A stretch of DNA of 64,000 bases from Vibrio palustris (lineage in GTDB: Bacteria; Pseudomonadota; Gammaproteobacteria; Enterobacterales; Vibrionaceae), in the NCBI RefSeq assembly GCF_024346995.1, contig NZ_AP024887.1, positions 2,294,001 through 2,358,000 on the forward strand, written 5' to 3'. Every line of letters begins with the position of its first letter. Position 1 is the stretch's first letter. The translations under genes and the position numbers were made by a program. This document shows positions 9,332 to 18,220 of this stretch, piece by piece. The notes under the pieces were generated by a model. It was not told where the DNA came from, did no database searches, and saw only the letters and a list, made by a program, of their open reading frames with translations.

Positions 9332-12300
9332 TTAATTAAATTCAAATTGATACAGTACATCAACGGCACTACTCAAGCCTGACACTGCCTCGATATATAA
9401 ATCCTTCATTAAGCGATAGCGAATCGTAAACTCACCCACTGAGTTAAAAATACCGACTCCATACTTCACTTGCAAACCCGGTAGAATGTAGCCACTAACG
9501 GTAACTTGTGAATCATCCCCAGCGCCTTTAGTATCTAACTGTAAATCACGTACACCCACCGCGTTGCCAATTTCACCGACTAATTTACCGCTTTGGGCAA
9601 GGCTGAGCCCGATTAAGGTCGTCGTCATAGGATCGCCGCCATCTTCACCATCAATATTCTGCCCACGTAGCAAGTAGGATAATGCATTCGCTTGAGGCAT
9701 GGCGGGCTCAGAGAATACGGTTACTTTAGGCGCATCAACAGAGCCCGTCACCTTAATCCCTGCCGTAACATCATCTTCCGTATTATCTGGGTTACGAATC
9801 GCGGTAATAGAAAGATACGGTTTGTTAATCGGTCCATTGAGCATCACCTTGCCTTCTTTGATGATCAAGTCTTGACCAAATGAGCGATAAGTACCATCCG
9901 TTAAGTTGACCTCTCCACTAACAAACGGCCCTTTATCATTCTGAGTCACTTTGAGGCGACCATTGAGGCCCGCCTGAAGACCGAAGGCATCCAAATTAAA
10001 ATCATTGCCAATATCCACAAATATTGATGTTTCTACTTTGAATGGCAGGTTTTGCTGCGGATCGATAGGCTGCATTTTTTTGTCTAACAGCACTTGATCT
10101 TTGGACACATTAATCGCACTTGGTGGCAGTTTTTCAACCTTAACGTTACCGCTTGGCAAGCTAACATTACCGGTAATCTTAGCTTCACCAGGATGCAGGG
10201 CTAACGTCAGATCAGGCACGATTTCAGCGGTAAGTATGGGCTGCATCGTCACTTTTAAACTCCCTTGAGCCCCAACATGTGCATTGACCGCCCAATTTGA
10301 CATATCGCGCCAATCTGCGTCACCACTCATGGTTAAGTCGCCTTCCTTGGTGGAGGCGTTGGCATTTAATTGCGCCGTATAGCCATTAAAGTCAACCGCA
10401 ACTTTTCCGCTATTCACATCCACAGGTGAAATATCCCCATGCACTTCAATATCATTGACCGCTAGTTGTCCATTAACCTTAGGATGCAATACATCACCAG
10501 AAAATGATAAATCGGTTTCAATCGACGAAGCAACGCGGCTATATTCGCCAAACTGACTGGCTAAGAAATCCAAATTAAATGGCGTCAATTTCAGATGTCC
10601 CTGCATGGTTTTATCTGTTTGCGTGACATCTGGAATCGTGATATCTCCAGTTAATTTACCGTTGTCAGTCACATCCACCAGCCAGTTTGCGGTCAGTTTA
10701 TTCTCTGAAAGATCGGCTTTAATATTGACCTTATTCCAACCTAATGTCATCGGCTTATTAAGCTGTTGGACGACTTTACCTGCCGTCAGATCCACATTGG
10801 CCGTTACTTGAGGTGCTTGATTAGGACTCCACGTTGCTTGGAGGTTAGCTTGTGCTTGACCTTGCAATTGTGTCGTTTTGGGTAAAAATTCACTCAATTC
10901 AGCAAAGTTCACCCCATTAATTGACACATCAACATGCCCCTTTTTACCCAAGGTGGCATCTTTATTTAAACAAATAGAAGCATCGCTTTGACGCCAACAA
11001 TGTGCATCAACGGCAACAGTCTGCTGCTGACCATTCACCTTTAAAGGTAATGGCTTACTCAAACGCCAAATACTTGAGTGAGCTTGAATATCCCAGCGAG
11101 CAACCTCGCCTTGCCACACCATGTCATCTCTGTCTTGCAATGACCCAGATACCGCTAAATGCGTTTGCATTTGTGGTTTATCAGCAACCACATCCAATGT
11201 CACTAAATGGTGCTTTTCGGTCCCAGAGGCCGAGAGATCAATCGTTGAAATATGCTGTTGCTGATACGTTAATCCCGTCGCGTTGACATTAAGATCGATC
11301 TTTGGAGCCACTAAAGGCGCAACAGTTCCAGAAATAGACACCTTATCTAATGATGCCAATTGTTCCCATGCCAGCGATTTTCCTTTTAACGCCAACTGAA
11401 CATTGGGCTGCTTCATTACGCCTTGCAGGTACAATTTCCCCGTAATCGCGCCTTGAGCTTGCTTAAGGGATTGATTAAGGTCAGGCATATTCAACGTCAC
11501 CGCCATATCCCACCGATCACTCAACGATCCTTTAACTTCAGCATGATTAGGACCGTGAGAAAGATCTAATCCACTCGTAGCCACATACACAGCGCCATTG
11601 CCTTCGGTATCGCGAGCTTCTAGTTCGCCCTGCACGTTCAACGGTGATTGACGTAACTGACCCGTTAATGACAACTTAGGAACACTGACTTGCCAACCAC
11701 CTTGCTGGGTTAAATGACCTGATGTTTGCAGCTGACCTTGGAGCTTTCCTGGCACATCTGGCCATTGCACACCGGGTTGAATATTCTTGAGTGCAATATG
11801 ACCTTGCCATTGTACGGTGTCTTTCCAGCTCGCTGATGCATCGGCGGACACTTGCCCTTTCAATGTCTCCATCAACATATGCTTAATATCGATGTGGTAT
11901 AAGCTGCCCATCCCCTGCATAGCTACCTGAGTATCAGGAATTGTCTTACCGCTAATACCACTCTTTAAGCTAAATTTGTACTTGGATAAATCGCCGTTAA
12001 TCGTCAAATTAGAGGGTTGCACTTTATAATCAGCAACGCCGTCTAGAGGCCATTGACCCTGAGTGTTGGTCAGATTAAGTTCAAACGGCATGGCTGAGGT
12101 CATCAGTGCTACCTTGCCTTGTATTTGGCTGCTCAATGGGCCCTGTAGCTGCGCCTGTAATTGTAACTTAGCTAAACTGCCCGATGCTTTCACATCAAAA
12201 GCTTGGCCATCTAAAGGCTGACCTTGGGTCGCGCCTTTTAACGAGATATCTAATGGGTAGTTACCAGCCAATTGCGCGTGACCACTTAACTGTGCGTGAC

Positions 12301-13096
12301 CCTGTGGGCTTTTTACTGCCAACGTCTCGATCTTCACTCGATCGTTGACGGCCTCTCCCTTTAACCCTAAGTGATCAATCACCAGCGGCGTCGATGATAA
12401 CCATTGAAAATCATACACATCGAACTGCTTTACATACACATTGAGAGGCAGGGTTATTTTCGCCAGTGCTAACTGAATATCTTGCGCTTTTACCGGCTTA
12501 GAGGAGGCTTGCGATTGTGTTGCTGGCTGCGTTTTCGGTACGCTTAAACGAATCTTTTTCCAGACTGATTTATCTAAATGTAGCGCATTGCCACGCATAA
12601 ACGCACGCAGTGCTAAATGCTGCCATTGCAACTTAGTGCCCATAATATCGAGATCAGTATTGTCAGCGTTGATCCCACCAATATAAATAGGGATTGGCGT
12701 GGCAATGCTGACAGGACCGGTGTCTTGCGGTGGTGGAGCGTCCTGCTTGGTCTGCGTCAGTGTCAAAGTAACACCTTGTGTATTGAGATGCTTAATACAC
12801 ACCGCTGCATCCATAAAGCAGTCAGCTTTTAATCCTAATTGTATATCTTGAGCTTTAAAATCAACGCCCAGCTTTTTATCGACATAACGAACATCATGTA
12901 ACGTAAAATCGGGGAATAGAGCGCCGTCGGTTTTCCCGACTTTGAGTTGTGGTACAAACTTCTGCGCACCATACAAAGCGGTTTCCAATCCCGTATTAGT
13001 AAGAAAAAGACCTGCAATCAAACACACCATAATAAGCAGCAAAATAGCGGTAAAAATAGAGAAGATCTTGGTCCATTTTAATGCAACATGGATCAT
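9332..13096 (-). CDS. tamB: Translocation and assembly module protein TamB
   Basis: Very long inner-membrane-anchored AsmA-like protein (1254 residues) that spans the periplasm. It works with TamA in assembling some outer-membrane proteins and in moving phospholipids to the outer membrane. A single N-terminal membrane anchor lies at about residues 12-32; the rest is repetitive beta-rich sequence, ending in the conserved TamB (DUF490) domain over about the last 340 residues, with the terminal FTIRYRLMKDLYIEA and an aromatic beta-strand. Its start overlaps the tamA stop by 4 bases, so the pair is translationally coupled. Confidence 0.95.
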   Translation of the reverse strand: MIHVALKWTKIFSIFTAILLLIMVCLIAGLFLTNTGLETALYGAQKFVPQLKVGKTDGALFPDFTLHDVRYVDKKLGVDFKAQDIQLGLKADCFMDAAVCIKHLNTQGVTLTLTQTKQDAPPPQDTGPVSIATPIPIYIGGINADNTDLDIMGTKLQWQHLALRAFMRGNALHLDKSVWKKIRLSVPKTQPATQSQASSKPVKAQDIQLALAKITLPLNVYVKQFDVYDFQWLSSTPLVIDHLGLKGEAVNDRVKIETLAVKSPQGHAQLSGHAQLAGNYPLDISLKGATQGQPLDGQAFDVKASGSLAKLQLQAQLQGPLSSQIQGKVALMTSAMPFELNLTNTQGQWPLDGVADYKVQPSNLTINGDLSKYKFSLKSGISGKTIPDTQVAMQGMGSLYHIDIKHMLMETLKGQVSADASASWKDTVQWQGHIALKNIQPGVQWPDVPGKLQGQLQTSGHLTQQGGWQVSVPKLSLTGQLRQSPLNVQGELEARDTEGNGAVYVATSGLDLSHGPNHAEVKGSLSDRWDMAVTLNMPDLNQSLKQAQGAITGKLYLQGVMKQPNVQLALKGKSLAWEQLASLDKVSISGTVAPLVAPKIDLNVNATGLTYQQQHISTIDLSASGTEKHHLVTLDVVADKPQMQTHLAVSGSLQDRDDMVWQGEVARWDIQAHSSIWRLSKPLPLKVNGQQQTVAVDAHCWRQSDASICLNKDATLGKKGHVDVSINGVNFAELSEFLPKTTQLQGQAQANLQATWSPNQAPQVTANVDLTAGKVVQQLNKPMTLGWNKVNIKADLSENKLTANWLVDVTDNGKLTGDITIPDVTQTDKTMQGHLKLTPFNLDFLASQFGEYSRVASSIETDLSFSGDVLHPKVNGQLAVNDIEVHGDISPVDVNSGKVAVDFNGYTAQLNANASTKEGDLTMSGDADWRDMSNWAVNAHVGAQGSLKVTMQPILTAEIVPDLTLALHPGEAKITGNVSLPSGNVKVEKLPPSAINVSKDQVLLDKKMQPIDPQQNLPFKVETSIFVDIGNDFNLDAFGLQAGLNGRLKVTQNDKGPFVSGEVNLTDGTYRSFGQDLIIKEGKVMLNGPINKPYLSITAIRNPDNTEDDVTAGIKVTGSVDAPKVTVFSEPAMPQANALSYLLRGQNIDGEDGGDPMTTTLIGLSLAQSGKLVGEIGNAVGVRDLQLDTKGAGDDSQVTVSGYILPGLQVKYGVGIFNSVGEFTIRYRLMKDLYIEAVSGLSSAVDVLYQFEFN

Positions 13097-14808
13097 AGCT
13101 CAGGTCCTAAAGTAAAGTGAATGCGGAACTGATCGCCTGGATCTTCATCCAAGCCCCAAGCAAAATCTAAACGTAGTGGGCCAACTGGTGATACCCAACG
13201 CACACCAAAACCCGTGCCAGTTTTCCAGTCAGGAGTCGTGTCAAAAGCATCGCCGGTATCCACAAACACAGCGCCCCACCAATCTCCGGTAATCCGATAT
13301 TGATATTCTAAACTGCTGGTCACCATATACTTAGCGCCCGCTAATGCCCCTGTGGAATCACGAGGTGAAATGGATTCGTACCCATAACCCCGGATACTAC
13401 TATCACCACCAGCAAAGAAACGCAGTGAAGGCGCAACACGAGCAAAGTTTTCTGCAAAGTTAGCGCCACCATTGACTCTTAACAAACCACGATGATTACT
13501 ACCATAAGTACGAATCCAAGAGGTGCCAGCTAAAACTCGTAAAATTTGAGTTTCAGAAAATAAAGCCGGATCACCATACTCAAGCGTAATGCTCTGTTTA
13601 TCTCCCCAAGTAATCAACGAATCGGTGACACGAGTACGTGTGCGAGTAAACGTCATACCAGGTAAAACAAAGTGGCCCACATCATCTAATTCTCCTTGTT
13701 GATAATTTTCAATAAGGTAGCGAGTAAATAAAGTTCTATGCCAACCATCATCTAATCGCCAATGACGTTCAACAGATAAATTCGATTCAATACTTTTCGT
13801 ATCACGATCATCAACATGTTTCATCCCGTAAGATAAACGATAATATTGATGCAATACATCTTCTAAAGGAATGTTATATCCTAAGGTTACCGCCTGTTCT
13901 GGACCTGAAATGGAAAAACGACTGTCAAAGCTATGGCCGTACTTATTCACCCAAGGCTGCTTCCAGCTTAATGTCATACGTGGGCCAACATCAGTCGAGT
14001 AGCCCAATCCTGTTTCAATCTGATTACGCGCTTGCGGAGCCAGAGACACTTTGACAGGTAAATCTCGCTCTGAATCTAAATGTGATAAATCGGGTTCTAC
14101 AAGAACAGAAGAAAACCATTCCGTACTAGAGAGGGTTTGATTAAAACGCCCTACTTTACGAACATCATAGGGTTCGCCTTCATGATAAGGCTGCAAAGAG
14201 GCCACCCGTTGCATTTCAATCTGACTGCCTTCGATGGTCGTCTTGCCAAAGTTATACCGGATCCCACTATCAAAATGTAAAGTAATCGCCGCTTCATTTA
14301 ATTCAGGAGAAACGCCTAAACGACTGGTATCATAGTGACCATTAAAGTAGCCTTTTTGTAAAGCTAAGCTGCTAATATCACTTTTCAGATTGTCATACTG
14401 GCTATGATTTAACGCTTCGCCAACTTTCAAACCACTATTTTTGATAAGGTTAAGAAAGTCTTTGTCATCTTGAGCTTCACCAGAAATATCAATATCTAAT
14501 TGCTTGATCGTCGTGACAGGCCCAGCACTCACATGGATAACGAGTTCGTCTTGATCATCAGACACGGAAAAGCGTACGGTAGGATGATAATACCCTAACG
14601 CATTAAGCGCTTGCACAACCTCTTTTTTGACGCGAGACTGAAACCTGAGAGTTGTTGAATAGTCTTTTTCAGGAATTGCGGCAAGGTAACTATTGACGTT
14701 TTTTTTTAATGGTCCAGCTAAACCTTGCAGATCCAGATCTACATCAGCGAGAGAGGGGGCAGAAAAAAACGTTAGCAAGATTAACGCTGGTAAAGAAGGA
14801 CTTCTCAT
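13093..14808 (-). CDS. tamA: Outer-membrane translocation protein TamA
   Basis: Omp85-family outer-membrane protein, 571 residues. Signal peptide (about 1-21, ending SAPSLA), then three POTRA domains (about 22-260) and a 16-stranded barrel whose conserved strand contains the RFFAGGDSSIRGYGYE motif near residue 465, as in BamA-like proteins. It ends DQFRIHFTLGPEL with a near-terminal aromatic residue. It pairs with TamB encoded immediately downstream. It diverges from msrA over about 150 bases that must hold both promoters. Confidence 0.95.
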   Translation of the reverse strand: MRSPSLPALILLTFFSAPSLADVDLDLQGLAGPLKKNVNSYLAAIPEKDYSTTLRFQSRVKKEVVQALNALGYYHPTVRFSVSDDQDELVIHVSAGPVTTIKQLDIDISGEAQDDKDFLNLIKNSGLKVGEALNHSQYDNLKSDISSLALQKGYFNGHYDTSRLGVSPELNEAAITLHFDSGIRYNFGKTTIEGSQIEMQRVASLQPYHEGEPYDVRKVGRFNQTLSSTEWFSSVLVEPDLSHLDSERDLPVKVSLAPQARNQIETGLGYSTDVGPRMTLSWKQPWVNKYGHSFDSRFSISGPEQAVTLGYNIPLEDVLHQYYRLSYGMKHVDDRDTKSIESNLSVERHWRLDDGWHRTLFTRYLIENYQQGELDDVGHFVLPGMTFTRTRTRVTDSLITWGDKQSITLEYGDPALFSETQILRVLAGTSWIRTYGSNHRGLLRVNGGANFAENFARVAPSLRFFAGGDSSIRGYGYESISPRDSTGALAGAKYMVTSSLEYQYRITGDWWGAVFVDTGDAFDTTPDWKTGTGFGVRWVSPVGPLRLDFAWGLDEDPGDQFRIHFTLGPEL

Positions 14809-14959
14809 GCTTAATTAAGGGCACCGTAATTTATTGGGTTCCAGAGACTAGTTTACATCATACCGATAAACATCAAGTCAGTCTGTATGAGAACAGTCAA
14901 TAATCTACTTTAATACAATATAAAACGTCGATAATCGTCAACCACTAAGGATAGAGCAA

Positions 14960-15598
14960 ATGCTAGCAAAACAAGTGATGATCACGGCTGATAATGCGCT
15001 TCCTGGGCGTACCACACCTTTAGCCTTGAACGATACACATTTTGTCAATCAAACCCAGCTAACCGCACAGCCATCAAACGACCAAGAGGTCATAATCCTT
15101 GGCATGGGGTGCTTTTGGGGAGCAGAACGTCTGTTTTGGCAATTAGAGGGCGTCATTTCCACTTCTGTCGGGTATGCAGGCGGCTTTACTCCCAACCCAA
15201 CCTATCAGGAAGTCTGCTCTGGAGAAACCGGGCATACAGAGGTGGTACGTGTCATTTACGATAGCAACCTTTTATCAACCCAGCGGCTTTTGAATTACTT
15301 TTGGGAAAATCATAATCCGACACAAGGCATGCGGCAAGGTAACGATATTGGCACACAATACCGCTCAGCGATTTATTATGTTAATGACGAGCAAAAAGCG
15401 GTGGCAGAACAAACCAAGCAAGCCTATCAAGATTTACTTTCTCATAATGACTATGATGCGATTACAACCACGATTGAGCCTGCAGGCCATTATTACTATG
15501 CAGAAAATGCTCATCAACAATACTTAGCAAAAAATCCCCAAGGATACTGCGGTATTGGTGGCACTGGTCTCTGTTTTCCACCCAGCTTACAGGACTAA
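14960..15598 (+). CDS. msrA: Peptide methionine (S)-S-oxide reductase MsrA
   Basis: Repairs the S-epimer of oxidised methionine in proteins. 212 residues with the catalytic Cys51 in GCFWGAE, and resolving cysteines at 197 and 205 in the C-terminal [11 protein letters not shown], which are then reduced by thioredoxin. No signal peptide, so cytosolic. This is the longer E. coli-type form with about 40 residues before the catalytic core. A GGATAG-type ribosome-binding site precedes the ATG. Confidence 0.95.
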   Translation: MLAKQVMITADNALPGRTTPLALNDTHFVNQTQLTAQPSNDQEVIILGMGCFWGAERLFWQLEGVISTSVGYAGGFTPNPTYQEVCSGETGHTEVVRVIYDSNLLSTQRLLNYFWENHNPTQGMRQGNDIGTQYRSAIYYVNDEQKAVAEQTKQAYQDLLSHNDYDAITTTIEPAGHYYYAENAHQQYLAKNPQGYCGIGGTGLCFPPSLQD

Positions 15599-15609
15599 CT
15601 CATCACACA

Positions 15610-15634
15610 CCTTGCTGGAACTCTTTCAGCAAGG
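15610..15634 (+). promoter_or_regulatory. Hairpin overlapping the ytfJ ribosome-binding site
   Basis: CCTTGCTG (15610-15617) pairs with CAGCAAGG (15627-15634), loop of 9. There is no U-tract, so it is a weak terminator for msrA. The 3' arm contains AAGG (15631-15634), nine bases before the ytfJ ATG, so the stem would hide that gene's ribosome-binding site. Confidence 0.5.
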
Positions 15635-15643
15635 TATTGACTA

Positions 15644-16264
15644 ATGATCATTGCTCCCCTACACAAACTGATTATTCTCGTGTTTACTTGGCTCAATTGC
15701 TGTGCAACTTTCTTACGCTACTTACTGACGGTAGCAACAATACTCTTCTCTAGTCTGGGGTATACTCAAACGATGGCTATCGGTGATGAAATACCATCGG
15801 TTTCGGTTCAGCACTTAGGTGAGATCCACTTACAACAGAAACAAGTCGTCTTTTCACCATGGTCTAGCCGCGCTTTACTCGGTAAAGTCCGTATTATCCA
15901 ATTAGTTCCCGGCAAAGCGGATGCGCGAACATTAAACCAGCACCTTATACACGCGATTTCACGCGCAGAGTTTGATACAACACAGTACCAAACCACGACG
16001 ATTATCAATGCAAATGATGCATTTTGGGGGACAGAGATGTTTGTCAAATCATCGGCAATGGCGCTCAAAAAACAATACTCATGGATGATGGTAATTTTTG
16101 ATGAAAATGGTCAAGTCGCTCAGCGCTGGCACTTAACTCACCATGAGCAGTCCACACTCGTCGTCGATAGGAAAGGGAAGATAAAATTTATAAAACGTGG
16201 TCGTCTTGATGATCATACGATTAATACATTGATACACATAACGAGCGATCTGATTCATCACTAA
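15644..16264 (+). CDS. ytfJ: YtfJ family periplasmic protein
   Basis: Matches E. coli YtfJ over its full mature length, including the motifs LLGKVRIIQLVPG and YQTTTIINANDA (about residues 73 and 110). The fold is thioredoxin-like but I see no CxxC, and its function is not established. The hydrophobic N-terminus (about 8-42) is longer than a normal signal peptide and holds two hydrophobic runs; the true start could be the GTG about 13 codons in. No ATG was found closer to the predicted cleavage near GYTQT. It follows msrA by 45 bases. Confidence 0.85.
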   Translation: MIIAPLHKLIILVFTWLNCCATFLRYLLTVATILFSSLGYTQTMAIGDEIPSVSVQHLGEIHLQQKQVVFSPWSSRALLGKVRIIQLVPGKADARTLNQHLIHAISRAEFDTTQYQTTTIINANDAFWGTEMFVKSSAMALKKQYSWMMVIFDENGQVAQRWHLTHHEQSTLVVDRKGKIKFIKRGRLDDHTINTLIHITSDLIHH

Positions 16265-16302
16265 AATTTCAAAGCTTTTATATATTAGACTATCAAAAAA
16301 TA

Positions 16303-16318
16303 GTAAGTAATTACTTAC
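16303..16318. promoter_or_regulatory. 16-bp perfect palindrome, candidate operator
   Basis: GTAAGTAATTACTTAC is its own reverse complement over all 16 bases. It lies 40 bases after ytfJ, in the 418-base space before the TIGR03899 gene. Its layout (GTxAGT, four A/T bases, ACTxAC) resembles SlmA nucleoid-occlusion sites, but the third base is A. There is no U-tract, so it is more likely a protein-binding site than a terminator. Confidence 0.4.
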
Positions 16319-16435
16319 ATTGTAAGAGCCTTATCTCTATACCAGCACTATAGTGCGGTAACCAACACCTCATTAGTCTATAGGAAGGCAAAAGAACAGA
16401 GTGTGGAGACGTCAGTCGTGTCGACGGATGACGTT

Positions 16436-16534
16436 CTAATAGAGATAGCTCGATAAATAAATTAATACCGCTATATACGACACAAAAATCATCCCTATCG
16501 ATAGATGCTTTCGCGCTTTAAGCTCATTCCTCAT
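16436..16534 (-). CDS. Unannotated 32-residue single-pass membrane microprotein
   Basis: Reads MRNELKARKHLSIGMIFVSY, then a further hydrophobic stretch ending SSYLY and a TAG stop. The first ten residues are basic (two Arg, two Lys, one His) and residues 11-32 form one hydrophobic helix, a layout that predicts N-in orientation in the inner membrane. A perfect GGAGG stands 5 bases before the ATG, better than most genes in the window. It diverges from the TIGR03899 gene by about 150 bases. I do not recognise the family and give no function; the ribosome-binding site and membrane design make it more than a chance frame. Confidence 0.55.
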   Translation of the reverse strand: MRNELKARKHLSIGMIFVSYIAVLIYLSSYLY

Positions 16535-16682
16535 ACTGGCCTCCAAAATGTTTAACAATTTTAACAAACTGTTATCATTTAAGGTAGCGAAATTTATCGC
16601 ACCTGCGGGAGAGTTTTACTGGCTCCTAGGATAATAAACGAGTACATTTTATACATATATATATCTGCTTTCAGGGAAGTCT

Positions 16683-17594
16683 ATGTCAACGTCTAAACCG
16701 CCTGTTGTTATCGATAACGCCGCTCCTGTTGCGGGCGATACCACACCGCAAAACGAAAAAAAGCACGCTAAGAGTAAAGACAGCGCGAGTAGAATTATCC
16801 ATATTGCTCAGCAGCAAGGATTAGACGCTCTATTGGCAGACGAAAAACCAGAAACAACATTAATACAACGAGCGCTAAAACGAGAACGTCAACGTAAAGA
16901 AGTTCGCCAGCGTAATTTAGAAAAAATAATGAAACTGGCATTTGGTGCTTGTCACAATGAATTAGCTGGCGAGCCAGATCAAGATTGGTTACATCGGTTT
17001 TTCGATATGGCCCAAGATATTCATAACTCCTCAATGCAGCGCTTATGGGCACAAGTGCTCAAACGAGAAGTGACCAATCCTGGCTTTACTTCGATGAAAG
17101 CCTTGAAAGTCTTGCAAGACATGACTCCAAAAGAAGCACAAACCATGCAAAGAGCAGCAGCGTTGGCATGCAGCTATGGCAGTGATCATAGCCTTAAACT
17201 GTTGTTTGGCTTAAAAATGCAAAATGGCAGTATTTTCCGCTTTGGCAAACGCAATATGACGGCAACCATTAATATTGGGAATTTCCATCTGCCCTACTCA
17301 AGTTTGTTAGTTCTGATTGAGCTAGGTTTATTGCATGGATCAGAATTAGAATCTGGGGAAATTGAACCAGAGCCGCCATTGACATTGGATTATCAAGGTA
17401 AGCATTTGTCACTGCAAACTCATACCCGGGGAGTGCGCTTATTATACTACCGCTTTACTCCCACAGGGCATGAATTATGTCGATTACTCGGTAATAAGCC
17501 GAACATGACTTATTATGATCAACTTATCGCCTTACTTGGCCAACGGTTTACGGTGCAAACTGACGCAACCAGCAGTATGCACCATACCGTTTAA
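16683..17594 (+). CDS. TIGR03899 family protein of unknown function
   Basis: 303 residues, no signal peptide or membrane segment, so probably cytosolic. The N-terminal 30 residues are low-complexity; a strongly basic helical segment follows (about 62-82, rich in Arg, Lys and Gln), and then a conserved part with FDMAQDIHNSSMQRLWAQVL (about 107-126). I match it from memory to TIGR03899, seen mostly in Vibrio and Shewanella. An AGGGA ribosome-binding site lies 6 bases before the ATG. It is convergent with cysC, only 7 bases apart, without an obvious terminator. Nothing supports a specific role. Confidence 0.8.
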   Translation: MSTSKPPVVIDNAAPVAGDTTPQNEKKHAKSKDSASRIIHIAQQQGLDALLADEKPETTLIQRALKRERQRKEVRQRNLEKIMKLAFGACHNELAGEPDQDWLHRFFDMAQDIHNSSMQRLWAQVLKREVTNPGFTSMKALKVLQDMTPKEAQTMQRAAALACSYGSDHSLKLLFGLKMQNGSIFRFGKRNMTATINIGNFHLPYSSLLVLIELGLLHGSELESGEIEPEPPLTLDYQGKHLSLQTHTRGVRLLYYRFTPTGHELCRLLGNKPNMTYYDQLIALLGQRFTVQTDATSSMHHTV

Positions 17595-17601
17595 ATCATG
17601 A

Positions 17602-18207
17602 CTATTTCGCCACAATACCTCGATTTTGTAAGACATCTAGGCAATGTTGTACTAATTCATCCAGTGTCGCATCTCCCGCTGGCAGATCAATATCTGGATG
17701 TAAGGGCGCTTCATAAGCTGAATCGATCCCCGTAAATTGAGTAATCTCACCTCGTCGGGCTCTCTCATAGAGCCCTTTAGGGTCTCGCTTTTCACACACG
17801 GCTAAGTCGGTATTGACAAACACTTCGATAAATTCAGTCTCTGGAAGCATTTGGCGAACCATATCTCGCTCACTCCGATGCGGCGAAATAAAAGCGGTAA
17901 GCACAATTAAACCAGCATCGACCATTAAAGCGGCTAACTCACCAATACGGCGAATATTTTCACGACGATCTTGTTGAGAAAAACCCAAATCACGGCATAG
18001 CCCATGACGAACATTATCACCATCTAATAAATAAGTGTGATAGCCGAGCTCAGCCAGTTTTACTTCTAGTGCACCCGCAATGGTCGACTTTCCCGCGCCT
18101 GATAACCCAGTAAACCACAAAACGGCAGGTTTTTGTTGTTTCAGGGCCGCCCGTGATGTTTTTGTCACCGAGTGTTGATGCCACACTATCGCCTCTTGTT
18201 CACTCAC
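17602..18207 (-). CDS. cysC: Adenylyl-sulfate (APS) kinase CysC
   Basis: Phosphorylates APS to PAPS, the second step of sulfate activation. 201 residues with P-loop GLSGAGKST at 34-42, the [17 protein letters not shown] substrate region near residue 60, and FISPHRSER, which holds the Ser used in the phospho-enzyme form. The start is GTG with GGAGGG six bases upstream. It follows cysN by 13 bases as the last gene of cobA-cysD-cysN-cysC. Confidence 0.95.
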   Translation of the reverse strand: MSEQEAIVWHQHSVTKTSRAALKQQKPAVLWFTGLSGAGKSTIAGALEVKLAELGYHTYLLDGDNVRHGLCRDLGFSQQDRRENIRRIGELAALMVDAGLIVLTAFISPHRSERDMVRQMLPETEFIEVFVNTDLAVCEKRDPKGLYERARRGEITQFTGIDSAYEAPLHPDIDLPAGDATLDELVQHCLDVLQNRGIVAK

Positions 18208-18220
18208 TAGAGACCCTCCA

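Noticed and set aside
16795..17052. 85-residue minus-strand frame inside the TIGR03899 gene
   Set aside because: It is antisense to a conserved gene and lacks a ribosome-binding site.
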